From: Flavobacterium erciyesense | GTDB lineage: Bacteria > Bacteroidota > Bacteroidia > Flavobacteriales > Flavobacteriaceae | Assembly (NCBI RefSeq): GCF_018069925.1 | Contig: NZ_JAGPXB010000015.1 | Location: 23,040 to 87,039, forward strand | DNA: 64,000 nucleotides | Direction of reading: 5' to 3' | Shown: positions 27,082 to 34,407 of the stretch, one piece after another | Numbering within the stretch: position 1 is the first letter of the stretch | Layout: each line of letters opens with the position of its first letter | Program-made: the position numbers and the translations under genes | The notes under the pieces: model-generated | What the model was told of the DNA's origin: nothing | The model's input: the letters and a program-made list of their open reading frames with translations, nothing else | Database searches by the model: none

Positions 27082-27110
27082 CTTTAGCCTAACTTCATAT
27101 CGCATCTTTG
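27075..27110 (+). promoter_or_regulatory. Tandem repeat operator and -7 box upstream of the AhpD-like gene
   Basis: AGCCTAACTT occurs at 27075-27084 and 27086-27095, an 11-base period that equals one helical turn. CATCTTTG (27103-27110), one base from TAnnTTTG, follows at once and lies 31 bases before the next ATG. AraC proteins bind direct repeats, so this is a plausible AraC-controlled promoter. Confidence 0.55.
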
Positions 27111-27141
27111 CATCATTAAATAACAACATAAAAATTTAACG

Positions 27142-27675
27142 ATGACAAATTTCACAGTTCCAACCCGAGGAGAAGTATCGGAAAACAATCAAGCAATTTT
27201 TGACAACCTTCAAAAAGGATTAGGTTTTGTACCAAATCTTTATGCTTATTACGCCAAAAATGAGACTGCTTTAGGTGATTATTTAGCTCTTCAAAACAGA
27301 AAAAGCACCTTAAAAGCGAAAGAAAGAGAAGTAATTAACTTGGTTACCAGCCAAATTAATGGTTGCAAATATTGCCAATCGGCACACACCGCATTAGGTA
27401 AGATGAATGGCTTTACAGAAGACCAAATCATTGAATTGCGCAAAGGTTCTGCCTCTTTTGATTCAAAATTAGATGCCTTAGTAAAATTCACAGCATCCGT
27501 AGTAGAAAACAAAGGAAACGCAACACAAGAAAGTAAAGATACTTTTTTTGAAGTAGGCTATACAGAGGCTAATTTGATTGATGTAATAATCGTTGTGGGC
27601 GATAAAGTAATTAGCAATTACATTCATAATCTAACTGGGTTTTCAATAGATTTTCCAATAGCAACAGAACTTTAA
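27142..27675 (+). CDS. Carboxymuconolactone decarboxylase/AhpD-like peroxidase-related protein
   Basis: A 177-residue member of the CMD/AhpD family. The redox motif is Cys75-x-x-Cys78 followed by His82 (NGCKYCQSAH), the active-site arrangement of AhpD alkylhydroperoxidases. Peroxidase-type members act on organic peroxides or other electrophiles in the cytoplasm. It is the first structural gene after the AraC regulator and is followed by doxX and osmC genes 28 and 4 bases apart. The set suggests a detoxification operon for peroxide, thiol or carbonyl stress. The natural inducer is unknown. Confidence 0.87.
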   Translation: MTNFTVPTRGEVSENNQAIFDNLQKGLGFVPNLYAYYAKNETALGDYLALQNRKSTLKAKEREVINLVTSQINGCKYCQSAHTALGKMNGFTEDQIIELRKGSASFDSKLDALVKFTASVVENKGNATQESKDTFFEVGYTEANLIDVIIVVGDKVISNYIHNLTGFSIDFPIATEL

Positions 27676-27703
27676 TCTTTATAATCACTTAAACAATAAC
27701 ACA

Positions 27704-28096
27704 ATGAAATACAGTAATTTAATAATTCGCATAGGTTTTGGTTTACTCTTTGTTTGGGGTGGCTTAGAGAAATTTTTTGAAGGCTTTTTAGGAGGCGTAG
27801 GTCTTCAAAAAGGGGCAGATATTCTAAAGAGTAGTGGTTTGAGTTTTTTAGGAGACAGCGGCACTTTTGCTTTAGTAGCACTATTAGCCTTTTTAGAATT
27901 GGCTGCAGGTATATTGGTGCTTGCTAATAAGCAACTTAAATACGCTTATGGCTTTTTAGCATTCATTATGCTTATGGCTTTGGTATTGGTTCATATTCCA
28001 TCAGGAAATTGGATGAACATTATGATACACATAGCTTTATTTACAACTTTATTAGGCTTAGCTCTAGACCATTTTTCAACTTCAAAAAGCAACTAA
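27704..28096 (+). CDS. DoxX-family membrane protein
   Basis: A 130-residue membrane protein with four hydrophobic segments. The family opening RIGFGLLFVWGGLEKFFEG and the segment LVALLAFLELAAGILVLANK are typical of DoxX/SURF4-like proteins. Members are often co-encoded with AhpD- and OsmC-like enzymes and take part in thiol-redox homeostasis at the membrane. It lies 28 bases after the AhpD-like gene and 4 bases before osmC. Confidence 0.85.
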   Translation: MKYSNLIIRIGFGLLFVWGGLEKFFEGFLGGVGLQKGADILKSSGLSFLGDSGTFALVALLAFLELAAGILVLANKQLKYAYGFLAFIMLMALVLVHIPSGNWMNIMIHIALFTTLLGLALDHFSTSKSN

Positions 28097-28100
28097 AACA

Positions 28101-28514
28101 ATGGCAACAGTAATCAAAATTAAAAATCTACAAGAAGGTTATCAAAGCATTATTACCAACGGTACACATAGTATCGTTGGCGATGAACCAGTTAAAAGTA
28201 AAGGAACAGATTTAGGACTTAGTCCATCAGAGTTGGTTCTAAGTGGCTTGGCTATGTGCAAAGTAGCCACGGTAAGATATATAGCACGACAAAAAGGTTG
28301 GGAAATAGGTGAAGTAAAAGCAGAACTTTCACAAGAAGTAAAACGAGATTCTGACGGCTTAAAAACGACAATTCAAGTAGCAATAAATATTGAAGGTAAT
28401 ATATCGCAAGTACAAAAAGATGAATTACTTAAACAAGCCAATGCCTGTTACATACATCGCCAAATTATGGGAGAATGGAATATAGAACACGCTAGTTGGT
28501 TGAATGAGGAGTAA
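28101..28514 (+). CDS. OsmC/Ohr-family peroxiredoxin-like protein
   Basis: A 137-residue OsmC-family protein. The two redox-active cysteines are in place: Cys53 (LAMCKVATVR) and Cys116 (ANACYIHRQI). Such enzymes reduce organic hydroperoxides with dithiols. It is the last gene of cassette 1. The closing core of the cassette (28519) begins 5 bases after its stop codon, so the gene abuts its recombination site, as in integron cassettes. Confidence 0.9.
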   Translation: MATVIKIKNLQEGYQSIITNGTHSIVGDEPVKSKGTDLGLSPSELVLSGLAMCKVATVRYIARQKGWEIGEVKAELSQEVKRDSDGLKTTIQVAINIEGNISQVQKDELLKQANACYIHRQIMGEWNIEHASWLNEE

Positions 28515-28518
28515 AAAC

Positions 28519-28656
28519 GGTAGGTAACAATGTATAAAAGCAATAGCGGCTTGGGTGCAAACTCGAGCCTTTTTGCATTTAATTAAGTATATTGCTATCC
28601 GAAAGGCAGATGCGTTTTAATCCGCTACTGCTTTTATACTAAACGATGTGAACGCA
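28519..28656 (+). repeat. attC-like site closing cassette 1
   Basis: It starts with GGTAGGTAAC (28519-28528), the exact reverse complement of the cassette's opening core at 26191-26200. Then 28531-28549 (TGTATAAAAGCAATAGCGG) pairs with 28622-28640 with 17 of 19 matches. It ends in the next core GATGTGAACGCA (28645-28656). The total of about 138 bases is within the range of classical attC sites. Confidence 0.7.
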
Positions 28657-28809
28657 ATCCCTTCGGTCTTGCGTTCACATCGAGCTCCTGCTGCGCAGGT
28701 GATGTTCACTGCCCTTCGGGACAGCGCACATCACCTGCTTGGACGCATTCCGAAAAGGAGTGAAAAACTCCTTTCGGAACGACGACCAAGCAGGAGCTCG
28801 TTACCTGCA
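28645..28809 (+). repeat. Gene-less 155-bp unit with nested hairpins and its own attC-like site
   Basis: The opening core GATGTGAACGCA (28645-28656) is perfectly complementary to TGCGTTCACATC (28670-28681) only 13 bases later. An 11-bp arm GAGCTCCTGCT (28682-28692) then pairs perfectly with 28789-28799 and encloses two more hairpins: GCAGGTGATGT/ACATCACCTGC (28695-28738) and TTCCGAAAAGGAGT/ACTCCTTTCGGAA (28748-28779). It ends at the next core GTTACCTGC (28800-28808). The folded form would be a three-way or four-way junction. No reading frame of note is present. Confidence 0.65.
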
Positions 28810-28828
28810 AGCTGAAAAAAAAATCGAG

Positions 28829-29668
28829 ATGTCAATAGAAAACATACCTGAAAGCTACTTTAAGAATAAAAAAGAGAACCCAGATTTATTTGTCTATGAT
28901 TTTAAAATGACAAATGACGTTGTTAAAAGTAAAGTCAATTTAGGAATGAATATGTTCAGCTTTTTACAAGTTGGAAAAAAGCAAGTACATTTTGCTGGAA
29001 CGACAGTTGCTGTAAACAAAGACCAATCTTTATTGCTAAAAAAAGGAAATTGGCTTTGGACGGAGTTATTAGATACAAAAACGATATATTATTGTAAACT
29101 ATTCTTTTTTTCAGAAAAAAAGCTAAAAGAATTTTTAGAAAAACACACAGAAAACAATCAAACAGTAAAAGAAGAATCGCCTTATTTTATAATCAGAAAC
29201 GACGACTATATTTCGTCATACATAAATTCATTATCAACAATTAGTCAAGCACCAATAGTTTTTGCGGAAAATTTACTTTCAGTAAAATTTGAGGAATTGA
29301 TGCTCTATCTTTTACAGAAATATGGGAAAAACTTTGAAACACATCTCCATTCTTTAATAATTAAGGAAACTTCACCATTTAAAAAAATTGTAGAAAGTAA
29401 AATTCATTCTAACCTTAAATTGGAAGAAATCGCATTTTTATGCAATATGAGTTTATCTACTTTTAAACGTCATTTCATTAAAGAATACAAAGTGTCGCCT
29501 GGAAAATGGCTTCAAGACAAATGACTTCAAAAGGCAAAAGAAACTTTAGAACAAGGAAATTTAAAACCTTCAGATATTTATTTAGATTTTGGTTATAATA
29601 ACCTTTCAAATTTTAGTGTAGCCTATAAAAATAAATTCGGTTTTAGCCCAAATCAGACTTCTAATTAA
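28829..29668 (+). pseudogene. AraC-family regulator interrupted by an in-frame stop (cassette 2)
   Basis: A paralogue of the intact regulator at 33447. It reads from ATG 28829 to a TGA at 29522-29524, then continues in the same frame to TAA at 29666-29668. The stop falls where the paralogue has GKWFQLKRLNKAK; here it is GKWLQDK-stop-LQKAK, consistent with an Arg codon turned into TGA. The lost part holds the second helix-turn-helix (PSDIYLDFGYNNLSNFSVAYKNKFGFSP). The 231-residue truncated product would keep the sensor domain and first helix only and should not bind DNA normally. Suppression or a very recent mutation cannot be excluded, as the remainder is undamaged. Confidence 0.85.
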
Positions 29669-29684
29669 AATTTCATTTACAAGT

Positions 29685-29752
29685 TTGACCTTTTTTCATA
29701 AGTCATTAACCTGTTTTAGTAACTTAATAAGATGACTCTCGCAGTATATTTG
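29685..29752 (+). promoter_or_regulatory. Shared AraC-type operator and promoter of the GlcG/HbpS-like gene
   Basis: TTGACCTTTTTTCATAAGT (29685-29703) is identical to 34304-34322 ahead of the monooxygenase gene. A consensus -7 box TATATTTG follows at 29745-29752, 41 bases later (40 in the other copy), and 29 bases before the start codon. Confidence 0.7.
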
Positions 29753-29781
29753 CATCAAATAACAATACTAAAACAAAAAAA

Positions 29782-30180
29782 ATGAATATTACATTAGCAC
29801 AAGCTGAAAAAGCAATCGTAGCAGCAAAACAAAAATCTACAGCAATTGATACAAAAATGAACATTGCGGTTGTAGATGCAGGAGCAAATTTAGTGGCATT
29901 TGGTCGTATGGACGGTGCTTGGTTAGGCTCACTTGACATCTCTATCAAAAAAGCAAAAACAGCTCGTTACTTTGATATGAATACTGGAATAATTGGAGAG
30001 TTATCTCAACCAGGACAACCATTATTTAACATCGAACATTCAAATAATGGATTGATTACTTTTCCAGGTGGTGTACCAATTAAAAACGCATCAGGCGAAA
30101 TTATTGGAGCTATAGGAGTAAGTGGAAGTTCAGTTGAAAATGACCACGCAGTAGCAGAAGCTGGAGCATCAGCAATTTAA
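29782..30180 (+). CDS. GlcG/HbpS family (DUF336) small-ligand or heme-binding protein
   Basis: A 132-residue protein of the GlcG/HbpS family. The segments [39 protein letters not shown] and [22 protein letters not shown] are family hallmarks. HbpS binds heme in Streptomyces; many others have no known ligand. There is no signal peptide, so it is cytoplasmic. It is preceded by the shared operator and -7 box and followed by a terminator before the aquaporin gene, so it is the main target of the (now broken) AraC gene upstream. Confidence 0.87.
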   Translation: MNITLAQAEKAIVAAKQKSTAIDTKMNIAVVDAGANLVAFGRMDGAWLGSLDISIKKAKTARYFDMNTGIIGELSQPGQPLFNIEHSNNGLITFPGGVPIKNASGEIIGAIGVSGSSVENDHAVAEAGASAI

Positions 30181-30199
30181 TAACCAGTTTATTAATGCA

Positions 30200-30235
30200 A
30201 AGAGGATAATTAAAACTAATTATCCTCTTTTTTTT
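30200..30235 (+). terminator. Terminator between the GlcG-like and aquaporin genes
   Basis: AGAGGATAATTA pairs with TAATTATCCTCT across a 4-base loop, followed by eight T. It stands 12 bases before the aquaporin start, so the aquaporin is expressed by read-through or from another start. Confidence 0.85.
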
Positions 30236-30246
30236 ATCAAATAATT

Positions 30247-30888
30247 ATGAAAAAATATGTAGCCGAATTCATTGGAACGTTTGCTTTAGTTTTTTATGGA
30301 ACAGGAGCAATTATTGTAAACGAGCAATCCAATGGAAGTTTAGGTTTAATCGGAATCGCTTTAACTTTTGGAATAATAGTTAGTGCTATGATTTATATTT
30401 TCGGAAATATTTCTGGAACGCACATAAATCCAGCTGTAACTATAGCATTGGTAGTAGGTAAATTAACATCACTAAAAGACGCTTCGTTTTATATTTTCGC
30501 TCAACTTTTGGGAGCTTTATTCGCAAGTATCTTATTAAAATTTACGTTCCCTGAAAACCTAACATTAGGTGCTACAATTCCTTCTAGCGAATTAATACAA
30601 TCATTTATTTTAGAATTTGTGCTGACTTTCTTTTTAATGCTTACAATTTTGGGAGTAACATCAAAAAAAGAATTTTCCAATATAGCAGGACTTATAATTG
30701 GAATAGTAGTTACTGGAATTATCCTTTTTGCAGGGCCAATTTCTGGTGGTTCATTTAATCCTGCGAGAAGTTTAGCACCTGCAATTGTATCTGGAAACTT
30801 TACAGCACTTTGGATTTATATAACAGCACCAACATTAGGAGCGATAATAGCAATGTTTATTTGGAAAGGACTTAATAAAACAGAATAA
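30247..30888 (+). CDS. Aquaporin / MIP-family channel
   Basis: A 213-residue channel with six membrane spans. Both NPA boxes are intact: 61-63 (THINPAVT) and 171-173 (SFNPARS), the latter followed by the selectivity-filter Arg174. The length is that of bacterial AqpZ-type channels; whether water, glycerol or a metalloid passes cannot be settled. The gene ends directly at the closing core of cassette 2 (its stop codon TAA is 30886-30888, core from 30889), again as in integron cassettes. Confidence 0.9.
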   Translation: MKKYVAEFIGTFALVFYGTGAIIVNEQSNGSLGLIGIALTFGIIVSAMIYIFGNISGTHINPAVTIALVVGKLTSLKDASFYIFAQLLGALFASILLKFTFPENLTLGATIPSSELIQSFILEFVLTFFLMLTILGVTSKKEFSNIAGLIIGIVVTGIILFAGPISGGSFNPARSLAPAIVSGNFTALWIYITAPTLGAIIAMFIWKGLNKTE

Positions 30889-30953
30889 AGCCTGCAGGTA
30901 ACAGTTAAAGTTTCGTTGCGTGCGCAGCACGAACAATGAAACTCGTGTTGAAC
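30889..30953 (+). repeat. attC-like site closing cassette 2
   Basis: AGCCTGCAGGTAAC (30889-30902) is the reverse complement of the cassette opening GTTACCTGCAAGCT (28800-28813) with 13 of 14 matches. A hairpin GTTTCGTTGCGTGC/GCACGAACAATGAAAC (30910-30942) follows. It ends in GTTGAAC (30947-30953), which fits the classical integron core GTTRRRY. At 65 bases it is the size of a short attC. Confidence 0.7.
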
Positions 30954-31010
30954 GGAACCGCTGGCATTCCGCAACTATGGGTTTTTCGAAAAGATTTTAA
31001 AGAGAATTTC

Positions 31011-31037
31011 AAGAGGCTACCAAGCCTCTTTTTTTTT
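31011..31037. terminator. Hairpin terminator at the left side of the IS91-type element
   Basis: AAGAGGCT/AGCCTCTT with loop ACCA, followed by a long T run on the plus strand. It would stop rightward transcription from cassette 2 before it enters the IS antisense. Confidence 0.75.
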
Positions 31038-31107
31038 GGAAGTAGTTTTTGCTTGATTTTATAGTGTTTTCCATCACTTTTGGGCATAAAATCCCTTACC
31101 CGTAAAG

Positions 31108-32217
31108 CTATATTTTACAGGTCTTGTGGTTTTGGCTGCCGCCAAGATACCAGGCAGGCGGACCACGCTGGTCAAAAAGGGCTATCCGGTGTAAATTTCC
31201 CGTTTTACAACACAGACATTTGGGTAAAAAAGGCCTTTTTTCTGCTTTATTTATTACTTTTTGTTGCAATTTTTGCTGTAAAAGTTTTAGTTTTTGCCGT
31301 TTCCAAGTACTGCTCAAAAAACCATAATGACGGATTTTCACAAAACGCTTTGGCAAAATATGCAATGAAAACCGACGTATAAACTCTTGATGGGTAAGGA
31401 TCATCTGTTTTTTAATTCCATTTTGGCGGTAATCCTTGTAATCAAAAGTCACGTTTTGACTGTCAATGTTTTTGATTCTGCGGTTGCTGATGGCTATTTT
31501 ATGGGTGTACCTGCCCAAATATTCCACCACCGATGCAGGACTTCCAAAAGGTTTTTTGGCAAATACTACCCACGGTTTTCGCCATAATTCTTGCCGAATT
31601 TGTTCGTATTTTATGGGTTCTTTGGCTTTGAGTTTCTCACAATATTTAGCCCTAAAAACTTTTGACAAGGCTTTTACAGGAAACAGAAATTTGCCGTCGC
31701 CTCGGCTGTTTTGCCATTGTCTCTCTTTAGCAATTCCACCGCCCGGAACAATGCAATGCAGGTGGGGATGCAGGCTCAATTGCTGTCCCCAAGTATGCAA
31801 GACAGCAATCATTCCAGATTGGATACCTTTGTTTTTGCCAAAGGTTTTCAAGGTTTCCCAAGCCGCTTCAAAAAGCAAACCATACACCAATCTTGGATCA
31901 TGAATCGCCAACGAATTTAGACTATCCGGCAAGGTAAAAACCACATGGAAATAGGGTACTGGCAAAAGTTCCGTGCTTCTGGCAGCTATCCAGTCCTCCC
32001 GCTTGTTGCCCTGGCACTTGGGACAATGCCGGTTGCGGCAGGAGTTGTAACTGATAGTGAGACTGCCACAGCCATCGCAAGCATCAATATGGCCGCCCAA
32101 TGCTGCCGTGCGGCATTTTTTGATGGCTGATAATGTGCGCAATTGCCAGGTGTTTAATCCTATATTTTCTACCTTTTTACCGAGTTTTTCTAGCACATGC
32201 GCTACTTCGAACTGCAT
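31108..32217 (-). CDS. IS91-family transposase
   Basis: A 369-residue rolling-circle transposase. The N-terminal zinc finger is visible (Cys47, Cys50, Cys60, Cys65, Cys68 in CDGCGSLTISYNSCRNRHCPKC). The HUH metal motif is HPHLH at 150-154. The catalytic Tyr lies in the conserved YLGRYTHKIAISNRR region. The length is normal, and no frameshift or stop is seen. Its start overlaps the end of the recombinase gene by 16 bases, so the two are coupled. Confidence 0.93.
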   Translation of the reverse strand: MQFEVAHVLEKLGKKVENIGLNTWQLRTLSAIKKCRTAALGGHIDACDGCGSLTISYNSCRNRHCPKCQGNKREDWIAARSTELLPVPYFHVVFTLPDSLNSLAIHDPRLVYGLLFEAAWETLKTFGKNKGIQSGMIAVLHTWGQQLSLHPHLHCIVPGGGIAKERQWQNSRGDGKFLFPVKALSKVFRAKYCEKLKAKEPIKYEQIRQELWRKPWVVFAKKPFGSPASVVEYLGRYTHKIAISNRRIKNIDSQNVTFDYKDYRQNGIKKQMILTHQEFIRRFSLHILPKRFVKIRHYGFLSSTWKRQKLKLLQQKLQQKVINKAEKRPFLPKCLCCKTGNLHRIALFDQRGPPAWYLGGSQNHKTCKI

Positions 32218-33032
32218 TTTTCAAACAAAGTATCGAGCGGACTAAAGACTTTTTGGGTGTCGAGTTGAGCGATGTGCAAATACTCCATCGTGGTTTCGAT
32301 ATTCTGGTGTCCCAAAAGGTCTTTGAGGGTCATGATATCCATGCCGTCTTCGAGCAGATGGGTGGCATAACTGTGGCGAAGCGTGTGGGTGTGCACTTCC
32401 TTTTTTACGCCTGCTGCTTTAGCGACTTGCCGCACTGCCCATTGCACGCCCCGCTGGCTGTATTTGCTGTCAAAATCTCCTCCAGCGCGTTCAACAGGCT
32501 TTCCATTGAACAAATAATCCTGAGGTTTTTCCCCTTGCATGTATTTTTTGAGTCCTCGAATTAAATGAACCGACAGCGGGACATACCGGTCTTTTTTTCC
32601 TTTACCTTGAACTACCTTGAGCTGTTTGCGATCAAAATCCAAGTCTTGCAATCGTACGCTGCGGGCTTCCATACAGCGGAGCCCACAGCCATAAAGCAGT
32701 CCGATGAGGATTTTGTGCTTGAGCAATTTGGCACTCTGGAGCATCGCCCAGACTTCTTCTTTACTCAAGACAACGGGCAGTTTTTTCTCGTGTCTGATAG
32801 CAGGCAAACGAAGAAATTGATAAGGCAGGCCTTCTGATTTTAGCAAAAACCGAAGCCCGTAAACACAGTGTTTAAAATAAGTTTGGGAGGGAGTTTTGGA
32901 CTTTTTCTGAAGGTAAAAAAGGTAGTCGTGGACTTGCTCAGGATCAAGCTCGGTAGGGATTTTGCCAAAATACAACGAAATCGAAGCCACATGGCGGGAG
33001 TAATTATGGAACGTACTTTGGCTTCTGCCCAA
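32202..33032 (-). CDS. Xer-type tyrosine recombinase of the IS91-type element (N-terminus possibly out of frame)
   Basis: A recombinase with the catalytic motifs GCGLRCMEAR, GKGKKDR, HTLRHSYATHLL, LLGHQN and TTMEYLH, ending in VFSPLDTLF. It is a relative of the array recombinase at 24994. The span given starts at TTG 33032, but the frame stays open upstream and codes a credible N-terminus (NVEQLRENKILNQAKREVPG and on). The nearest ATG, 33149-33151, is one base out of frame, separated by a run of eight A. Nine A would join it cleanly into a 316-residue protein. Slippage at this run, or a frameshift mutation, is likely. Confidence 0.85.
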   Translation of the reverse strand: MGRSQSTFHNYSRHVASISLYFGKIPTELDPEQVHDYLFYLQKKSKTPSQTYFKHCVYGLRFLLKSEGLPYQFLRLPAIRHEKKLPVVLSKEEVWAMLQSAKLLKHKILIGLLYGCGLRCMEARSVRLQDLDFDRKQLKVVQGKGKKDRYVPLSVHLIRGLKKYMQGEKPQDYLFNGKPVERAGGDFDSKYSQRGVQWAVRQVAKAAGVKKEVHTHTLRHSYATHLLEDGMDIMTLKDLLGHQNIETTMEYLHIAQLDTQKVFSPLDTLFEKCSSK

Positions 33033-33208
33033 AACAGAAACCGTACGCTCAAAACGGACTAATAGTTCCGAAAATCCCGGAACTTCTCTTTTGGCCTGGT
33101 TGAGAATTTTATTTTCTCTTAATTGCTCAACATTCTTTTTTTTGCAGTCATATCTTACAGAATTTAATTATATTCGTAAGGTACAAAATATCGATAAGTG
33201 CTACCGAA

Positions 33209-33354
33209 GGTTTAGTTCAACAGCCGTTTTGCGCTATTGCGAGAAAAGTGCAAAATTGACGTTTATCTTTCGCAAGAAGTTGTATTTTAGCAGAAAATAC
33301 GCAATTCCGAAGCTCGCAACAGACGCAAAGCGGCGAAACGTTGTGTGCGAGGCT
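33209..33354 (+). repeat. attC-like site closing cassette 3
   Basis: GGTTTAGTTCAAC (33209-33221) is the reverse complement of the core GTTGAACGGAACC at 30947-30959 with 11 of 13 matches, across the whole IS91-type element. The arm at 33223-33243 (GCCGTTTTGCG...TTGCGAG) pairs with 33313-33334 (CTCGCAA...AAGCGGC). It ends in the next core GTTGTGTGCGAGGCT (33340-33354). Confidence 0.7.
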
Positions 33355-33405
33355 AAAGACCTATTCATCCAAACTTTAGCAAACAATTTTTGAAATAAAA
33401 ATTAA

Positions 33406-33413
33406 TATGTTTG
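33406..33413 (+). promoter_or_regulatory. -7 box of the cassette 4 AraC gene
   Basis: TATGTTTG fits TAnnTTTG and lies 33 bases before ATG 33447, inside the cassette. The regulator thus carries its own promoter and does not need one in the attI region. Confidence 0.5.
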
Positions 33414-33446
33414 CCATACCAAAATGTTTTTTAAGACAACAATATT

Positions 33447-34307
33447 ATGGACATTACAAATTTTCCAGAACATTTATTTGAAAATAACTACACGGAGACA
33501 TCAGACCTACAAATTGCTAACTACGAAGTTTATAAACATGTTTCCAAAAATAAGATTAACCTAAACAAAAATGTATTCAGTTTTTTGTTGGACGGACAAA
33601 AGAACATTCACTTTTCAAATGACATCGTTTCGATAGATGATACACAATCCTTACTCCTTGCATCGGGAAATTTTTTAACAACAGAAATTGTAGGAGCAAA
33701 TAGTTATAGTTGCCTACTCTTTTTCTTTTCTCAAAAAAACATTAATGATTTTTTATTGAAATATGGGCATTTTTTTAACCCAAATGACTTTAATAAAGCA
33801 GCTACCAGTAGTCCTTATTTCCTTATAGAAAAAGACAATTTTATTATCCATTTTATTAATTCTATTCAACAAATTTATGGCTTGAATCAAACAATCTCTC
33901 AAAAGATTCTGGAATTGAAATTTGAAGAAATTATGCTGTATCTGGCTGATAAGTATGGGCAAATTTTTTTTGTTTATCTACATTCATTGTTAATCAATGA
34001 AAGAGAATTATCTTTTAAAATGGTCATTGAAAAAAATCTGTACACGAGTTTGAATATTGATGAGGTCGCTTTTCTATGCAATATGAGCCTGTCTACTTTT
34101 AAGCGAAAATTTATACAATTATATCAAGAGTCTCCAGGAAAATGGTTTCAACTAAAACGGCTCAACAAGGCCAAAAAAATATTGCTTAATAATGAAGCGA
34201 CACCATCAGAAATCTATATGGACTTTGGTTATGACAGCTTATCAAATTTTAGCACAGCCTTTAAAAATGAATTTGGTTACAGTCCAAAAAACATTATGAA
34301 AAGTTGA
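33447..34307 (+). CDS. AraC-family transcriptional regulator (cassette 4)
   Basis: A 286-residue regulator, paralogous over its full length to the broken copy at 28829. The sensor domain covers about 1-180 (KNVFSFLLDGQKNIHF, TQSLLLASGNFL). Two helix-turn-helix motifs lie at the C-terminus (IDEVAFLCNMSLSTFKRKF and PSEIYMDFGYDSLSNFSTAFKNEFGYSP). The TGA stop codon sits inside the 19-bp element shared with cassette 2, which stands 40 bases ahead of the promoter of the next gene. It probably activates that gene. Confidence 0.9.
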   Translation: MDITNFPEHLFENNYTETSDLQIANYEVYKHVSKNKINLNKNVFSFLLDGQKNIHFSNDIVSIDDTQSLLLASGNFLTTEIVGANSYSCLLFFFSQKNINDFLLKYGHFFNPNDFNKAATSSPYFLIEKDNFIIHFINSIQQIYGLNQTISQKILELKFEEIMLYLADKYGQIFFVYLHSLLINERELSFKMVIEKNLYTSLNIDEVAFLCNMSLSTFKRKFIQLYQESPGKWFQLKRLNKAKKILLNNEATPSEIYMDFGYDSLSNFSTAFKNEFGYSPKNIMKS

Positions 34308-34370
34308 CCTTTTTTCATAAGTTTTTGAACTATATAAAAAAGCCTCACAATCTTAAATGAGCTATATTTG
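34304..34370 (+). promoter_or_regulatory. Shared AraC-type operator and promoter of the monooxygenase-like gene
   Basis: TTGACCTTTTTTCATAAGT at 34304-34322 is identical to 29685-29703. The -7 box TATATTTG is at 34363-34370, 37 bases before the next ATG. The rest of the two promoter regions has diverged, which makes the identical block stand out. Confidence 0.7.
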
Positions 34371-34407
34371 TTAAAAGAAAATTGGTTTAATTTAAAATTA
34401 AAAAGAC

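Larger units (their letters stand above)
30960..33208 (-). mobile_element. IS91-type element with Xer partner, lying inside cassette 3
   Basis: It encodes an IS91-family HUH transposase and a tyrosine recombinase in one leftward operon (overlap 16 bases). IS91 elements have no terminal inverted repeats and insert next to GAAC; GAAC words at 30950-30953 and 30955-30958 adjoin the presumed oriIS side. Exact ends are not determined; the range is the part of cassette 3 between its two core repeats. Confidence 0.65.

Noticed and set aside
28519..28810. Nested hairpins as a CRISPR array or simple terminator
   Set aside because: There are no direct repeats with spacers, and no T run follows the stems. 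Complementary cores at the cassette ends explain the structure better.
31080..32830. Several plus-strand frames opposite the IS91 transposase and recombinase genes
   Set aside because: They are antisense shadows of well-supported coding regions with clear catalytic motifs.
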